NCBI RefSeq assembly: GCF_036785885.1
Contig: NC_092317.1
Span: 1,986,501-2,050,500 of the forward strand
DNA length: 64,000 nucleotides
From: Coffea arabica
Taxonomy: Eukaryota; Streptophyta; Magnoliopsida; Gentianales; Rubiaceae
Direction of reading: 5' to 3'
In this document: piece after piece, positions 60,301-64,000 of the stretch
Layout of the letters: each line of letters starts with the position of its first letter
How positions within the stretch are numbered: position 1 is the stretch's first letter
Made by a program: the position numbers and the translations under genes
Notes under the pieces: model-generated
Databases searched by the model: none
What the model was told of the DNA's origin: nothing
What the model saw: the letters and a program-made list of their open reading frames with translations, nothing else

Positions 60301-63300
60301 TTCTGGAGCTCTAGTAGGTCATCCTAAAAATTCTAATGAAAAAAATTCTCATAAATTTCATATTCTGCGGAATACGAGTTTCTGTTGTGGTTCGGGGAGG
60401 TATATCTGTTGCAAATCAGGGGACTGGAAACAGCCTAATGGTGAAGCTACTGACCGCCAGATGAATATTCCTAAAGGTTAGTCTTGCAAGTGGCTCCATT
60501 ACTTATGTTACAACTAGGTATTCAGTTAGTAAGAATTTTGTAAGTCTATTGTGCAAAGTTTTTATTTTCCTGCTAGAGGATTTTTTCACTTCATTAGCTC
60601 ACATGGCCTGAAGTAACTTCCTCTCAAATTGGTTTTCAATTGGGAGCAGAGATCTAGTTTGCATCTCATGCACTCACATAATGACATCTGTGACATTTTC
60701 TTCATGAAATTTTGCAAATTCGATTTGCCTTCTTCTCTTGATTTCTGCAGTTATAGGCACCGATGTCTTTGACATGGAAAAGCCCGTAGTTTTTACATAT
60801 GATGAAATTTTCTCTTCCACTGATGGATTCTCGGACTCTAATCTTCTTGGGCATGGAAGATATGGTCCTGTGTACTACAGCCTTCTTCGCGACCAGGTTC
60901 TTGACTCTTTTATAGTGCTTCTGCTAAAGTTCAATTCCAGTTGTGAGAATATTTTCCTAGTCCCTCTATTTCATGCTACAAATTTTCAGGAAGTTGCAAT
61001 CAAAAGGATGACAACCACAAAGACTAAGGAATTTACAGCAGAAATGAAAGTGCTGTGCAAGGTTCATCATACCAATTTGGTAATGATTTTGCGGATTATT
61101 TTCCTAAGAAGTGTAATTTTTGGCCTTTTCTAAATGATCTTTTGGCATCATCTTGACCTTCTTTTTTTTTGGGGGTATCAATTTGTATTGTGAAGGTAGA
61201 ACTGATTGGTTATGCGGCCACGGATGATGAACTCTTCCTAATCTATGAGCATGCCCAAAAGGGTTCTCTCAACAGCCACTTGCATGATCCCCAGAACAAG
61301 GGTGGGATTCCATTTTATGTAGTCTTTCCTTTTTTTATTTTGGTTTTTCGCTTGTAATTCCTAGATCATGCATTATCCATATGTCTTTCCAAACAAAGAA
61401 GTTAATACAGTTGTAGTAACTTCTTAACTTCTTAGGTAATTGAAATCCCTTTTGTCTTCTGTGTAGTATATGGTCATTAGCATTATGCGTAAAGAAAGTT
61501 TGGTATGATTCTGATCAAACAGCTGAATATTATTTCTTCATAATGTCTGAAACTCATACCTCAATGTTCCATTGGTATTTAGAGTCTCCGGCAGGATGTC
61601 ATTATTGTTCTTATTATATCTAGTCACTTGCTGCTACTGTTGTTGGAGCTGGCTGGTCTGGAGACAATATTTTCTTGCAAACCCATTCTGTTTATATGGC
61701 AGTTCTTCATTGACTGGACAGGTCATACTGCACTTTCTTGGAACATGAGGGTTCAGATTGCTGTTGATGCTGCTAGAGGCCTGGAGTATATACATGAGCA
61801 CACAAAGCCTCATTATGTGCATCGAGATATCAAGACAAGTAACATCCTGCTGGATGGATCCTTTAGGGCAAAGGTTTTCAATCATTGCCCTTATCATTTC
61901 ATTTTGTTTTATGTCCACTTTCTTCAGTTGTTGAATTCCTTCCTCAAATTTAGATCTCAGATTTTGGTTTGGCAAAACTTGTTGGGAAAACCAATGATGG
62001 AGAAGCATCAGCGACAACTGTTGTTGGAACTTTTGGTTATCTAGCCCCAGAGTAAGTTGATATGCCATGACTGTAAATCACTTATAACAAGTTTTAACAA
62101 TATTGTTTCAATGTTGTCACTGCTGCTTCTTTTGCTTCTGCAGATACTTAAGGGATGGACTAGCAACTAATAAGAGTGATGTGTATGCATTTGGTGTTGT
62201 ACTTTTCGAGATGATATCAGGAAAGGAAGCCATTACCCGCACCCAAGGCATTGCACCAAAAAGTGCCGATAGGAGGTCATTGGCATCTATTGTAAGTTCT
62301 GCTATTCCACTGTTAAACATATTGGTCTTATAAGTTGGTGAACTCAATCATGTGAAAATTGCTTCTCCCAGGAAGAAAGCATTCTCAAATTTGAGTAATG
62401 TAGTGCACTATACTGCAACATTGGAAAAAGACCACTAATGTACTGTGCAAGAGAGAAAAAAATATCATTTCTTTCTGTCTATTCATGTCTTCTTCATCAA
62501 GCTGTTTCTTTTTCCTGAAAAGATTAATATGATTTACTAATTGACATGCACATAAAAGCAGCATATTCTTTGCTTAATATGCTTGAAACTCTGTGTAAAT
62601 ATGGTGTAGTACATATTTAACGGATCAACCACTTGATGGAAAAAGAGCAGTTTAATAAGAGAGGTAAAGTTGCTTCTCTCCTTCCTATTCTGGAAACGAT
62701 GATTTAGTTGCATAGATGTTGGCAGCTACAGGAGAACCTGGTCTGTATTATGCATGTTTGCATATCTATGGCTGGAAAGACAGCTGCCCAATATAATTTC
62801 TTTAACTTGTTCAGTGATAACAACTTTCCTGCTTGCAACTAAGCTTTTAAACTTAAATTGATTTTGAATCGCCTTTGTTAATTTCTTTACATTTATATCT
62901 GTTATGCATAACATGGTCCTAAGGTGCTGAGAGACAAGTTATGCATGAAACTTCATAACAAAAGCTACTGCATTCCCCTAAATCTTCTTAAACTGCAGAT
63001 GCTGGCAGCTCTGAGGAACTCACCTGACTCCATGAGTATGTCAAGTTTAAGAGAACATGTTGATCCCAATCTCATGGATTTGTATCCACATGACTGCCTT
63101 TTTAAGGTAAATGACCAACATATTAACCTAAAAATGCTGTCTTTTGGGTTCAAAAATTTTAGACAATGACACTAGAGACAACTTTCAGTGAAATTTGTTT
63201 AGAGTTGGGGGAAACTAAAGCTGTCTCCTCCTTGGAAGAAAAGTCCCGACAGATTATAACAAAATGAATATGAATACATATTTTACTTGAGGGTGTATTT

Positions 63301-63533
63301 GATGGACCATAGTCGTACTGTGCAAACCAGTATAACTCACCTTGTTATTTGATCCCAATGTTGTTTAGATGGCTATGCTGGCAAAACAATGTGTGGATGA
63401 TGATCCCGTTCTTAGACCAGACATGAAGCAAGTTGTGATATCACTATCTCACATCCAGTTGTCCTCTGTTGAATGGGAAGCAACTCTTTCTGGAAATAGC
63501 CAAGTGTTTAGCGGCCTTGTTCAAGGTAGATAG
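57344..63533 (+). CDS. LYK3: LysM receptor-like kinase, LYK3 type
   Basis: Eleven exons (57344-57947, 59649-59726, 60177-60476, 60751-60896, 60990-61079, 61196-61301, 61722-61873, 61954-62051, 62144-62291, 62999-63106, 63369-63533) give 664 residues. The protein is predicted to sit in the plasma membrane and sense chitin- or Nod-factor-like glycans. A signal peptide (1 to about 26, ending CSA) is followed by an ectodomain with NCS, CSC and CGC cysteines and a LysM (about [19 protein letters not shown]). A Pro-rich linker ([10 protein letters not shown]) precedes the membrane span at 241-263. The kinase has a glycine loop GHGRYGPV (361-368), AIK (Lys381), HRD (475-477, an RD kinase), DFG (495-497) and APE (523-525), so it should be active. 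The tail [11 protein letters not shown] and the segment [11 protein letters not shown] match Arabidopsis LYK3 (At1g51940) as I recall it. That protein dampens some defence and ABA responses; its ligand is not firmly known. Intron 1 is 1.7 kb. Confidence 0.93.
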
Positions 63534-64000
63534 GCAGCAGAAGCAGAGTTCAAATATTCCAGTTGTGCTACTCAAAAACATTTTCCTGCATAGTCTCTTC
63601 TCTGCTACTCGCTGCTTTGGTTTGTATAGCTGCACAGTTCATCCGCCTCAATTATATATGGACGGACCCTCGTGCTCTTTTTCCTGTTTTCAAATCCCTT
63701 TTCATTGTAGCATTCTTTTGTAACTTTGCCTCTGAAAAGGAAAGTTTTGTATGTATAAATGGGAAACTGAAGAGGAATGCGGCTTCTGTTGGTTTTGAAA
63801 TACGAGTGACATGAACAAATGGTTATCAGTTTGAACACCTCCTCCTGTGGTCATTGGTGTTATATTAGTTAAATCCATTAATCAGCTTCTGTTACGAAGG
63901 TTTTATGGATCTGAAATAAAGTAAGACCCCGATTGTGACTCGACTTTCTAAGACTTTTTTCAGAATTGCTTTATTAGATGGCAAAGCAGGTTCAGACGCG
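63534..64000. other. 3' UTR and downstream of the LYK3-type gene
   Basis: The stop codon at 63531-63533 is followed by AT-rich sequence with AATAAA at 63915-63920, a likely poly(A) signal giving a UTR of about 400 bp. No further gene starts before the window ends. Confidence 0.5.

Overview
This window is nuclear DNA from a flowering plant. It is AT-rich and has intron-split genes with GT-AG junctions, all of plant families (Aux/IAA, IQD, LysM receptor kinase, OXS3). The gaps are full of short inverted-repeat transposons and SINE-like repeats. The protein sequences look like a dicot, probably an asterid; that last point is an impression and was not tested.

Seven protein-coding genes can be assembled exon by exon with consistent reading phase. 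From left to right: an OXS3-like stress/chromatin protein (+, 2668-3402); a large acidic protein with two membrane segments and a very recent internal 68-residue duplication (-, 4852-7433); an IQ67-domain calmodulin-binding protein (-, 16024-17931); a nuclear poly(A) polymerase (+, 24970-31701); a membrane-anchored hexokinase (+, 33485-37936); an Aux/IAA repressor of the IAA26/IAA18 type (-, 39161-42032); and a LysM receptor-like kinase of the LYK3 type (+, 57344-63533). They act in different processes (oxidative stress, calcium signalling, mRNA 3' processing, sugar phosphorylation and sensing, auxin signalling, chitin-type perception). They form no operon or recognisable cluster. Hexokinase and Aux/IAA are convergent neighbours.

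The gaps are about 7.4-16.0 kb, 17.9-25.0 kb and 42.0-57.3 kb. They hold a dense set of non-autonomous elements. These include a hAT-like element with an 8-bp target duplication (8311-8956), a Tourist-like element with TAA duplications (14472-14951), a Mutator-like element with a perfect 10-bp duplication (23591-24327), Stowaway-like elements with TA duplications (45350-45696, 47184-47511, decayed 51080-51346), a SINE with a 12-bp duplication and poly-A tail (51628-51869), and about nine copies of one family with GTTTGGATTG ends. One Stowaway sits inside a copy of that family.

The most notable observations are a series of tandem duplications of different ages inside genes (coding exons of two genes, one intron, and one exon/intron junction whose extra splice donor is disabled), a likely GC-AG intron at the end of the poly(A) polymerase gene, a 43-bp foldback hairpin, and a perfect 14-bp palindrome. 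I found no complete new system, no RNA genes and no autonomous transposon. Exon borders come from reading frame, splice consensus and remembered family conservation; no transcript or database evidence was available.
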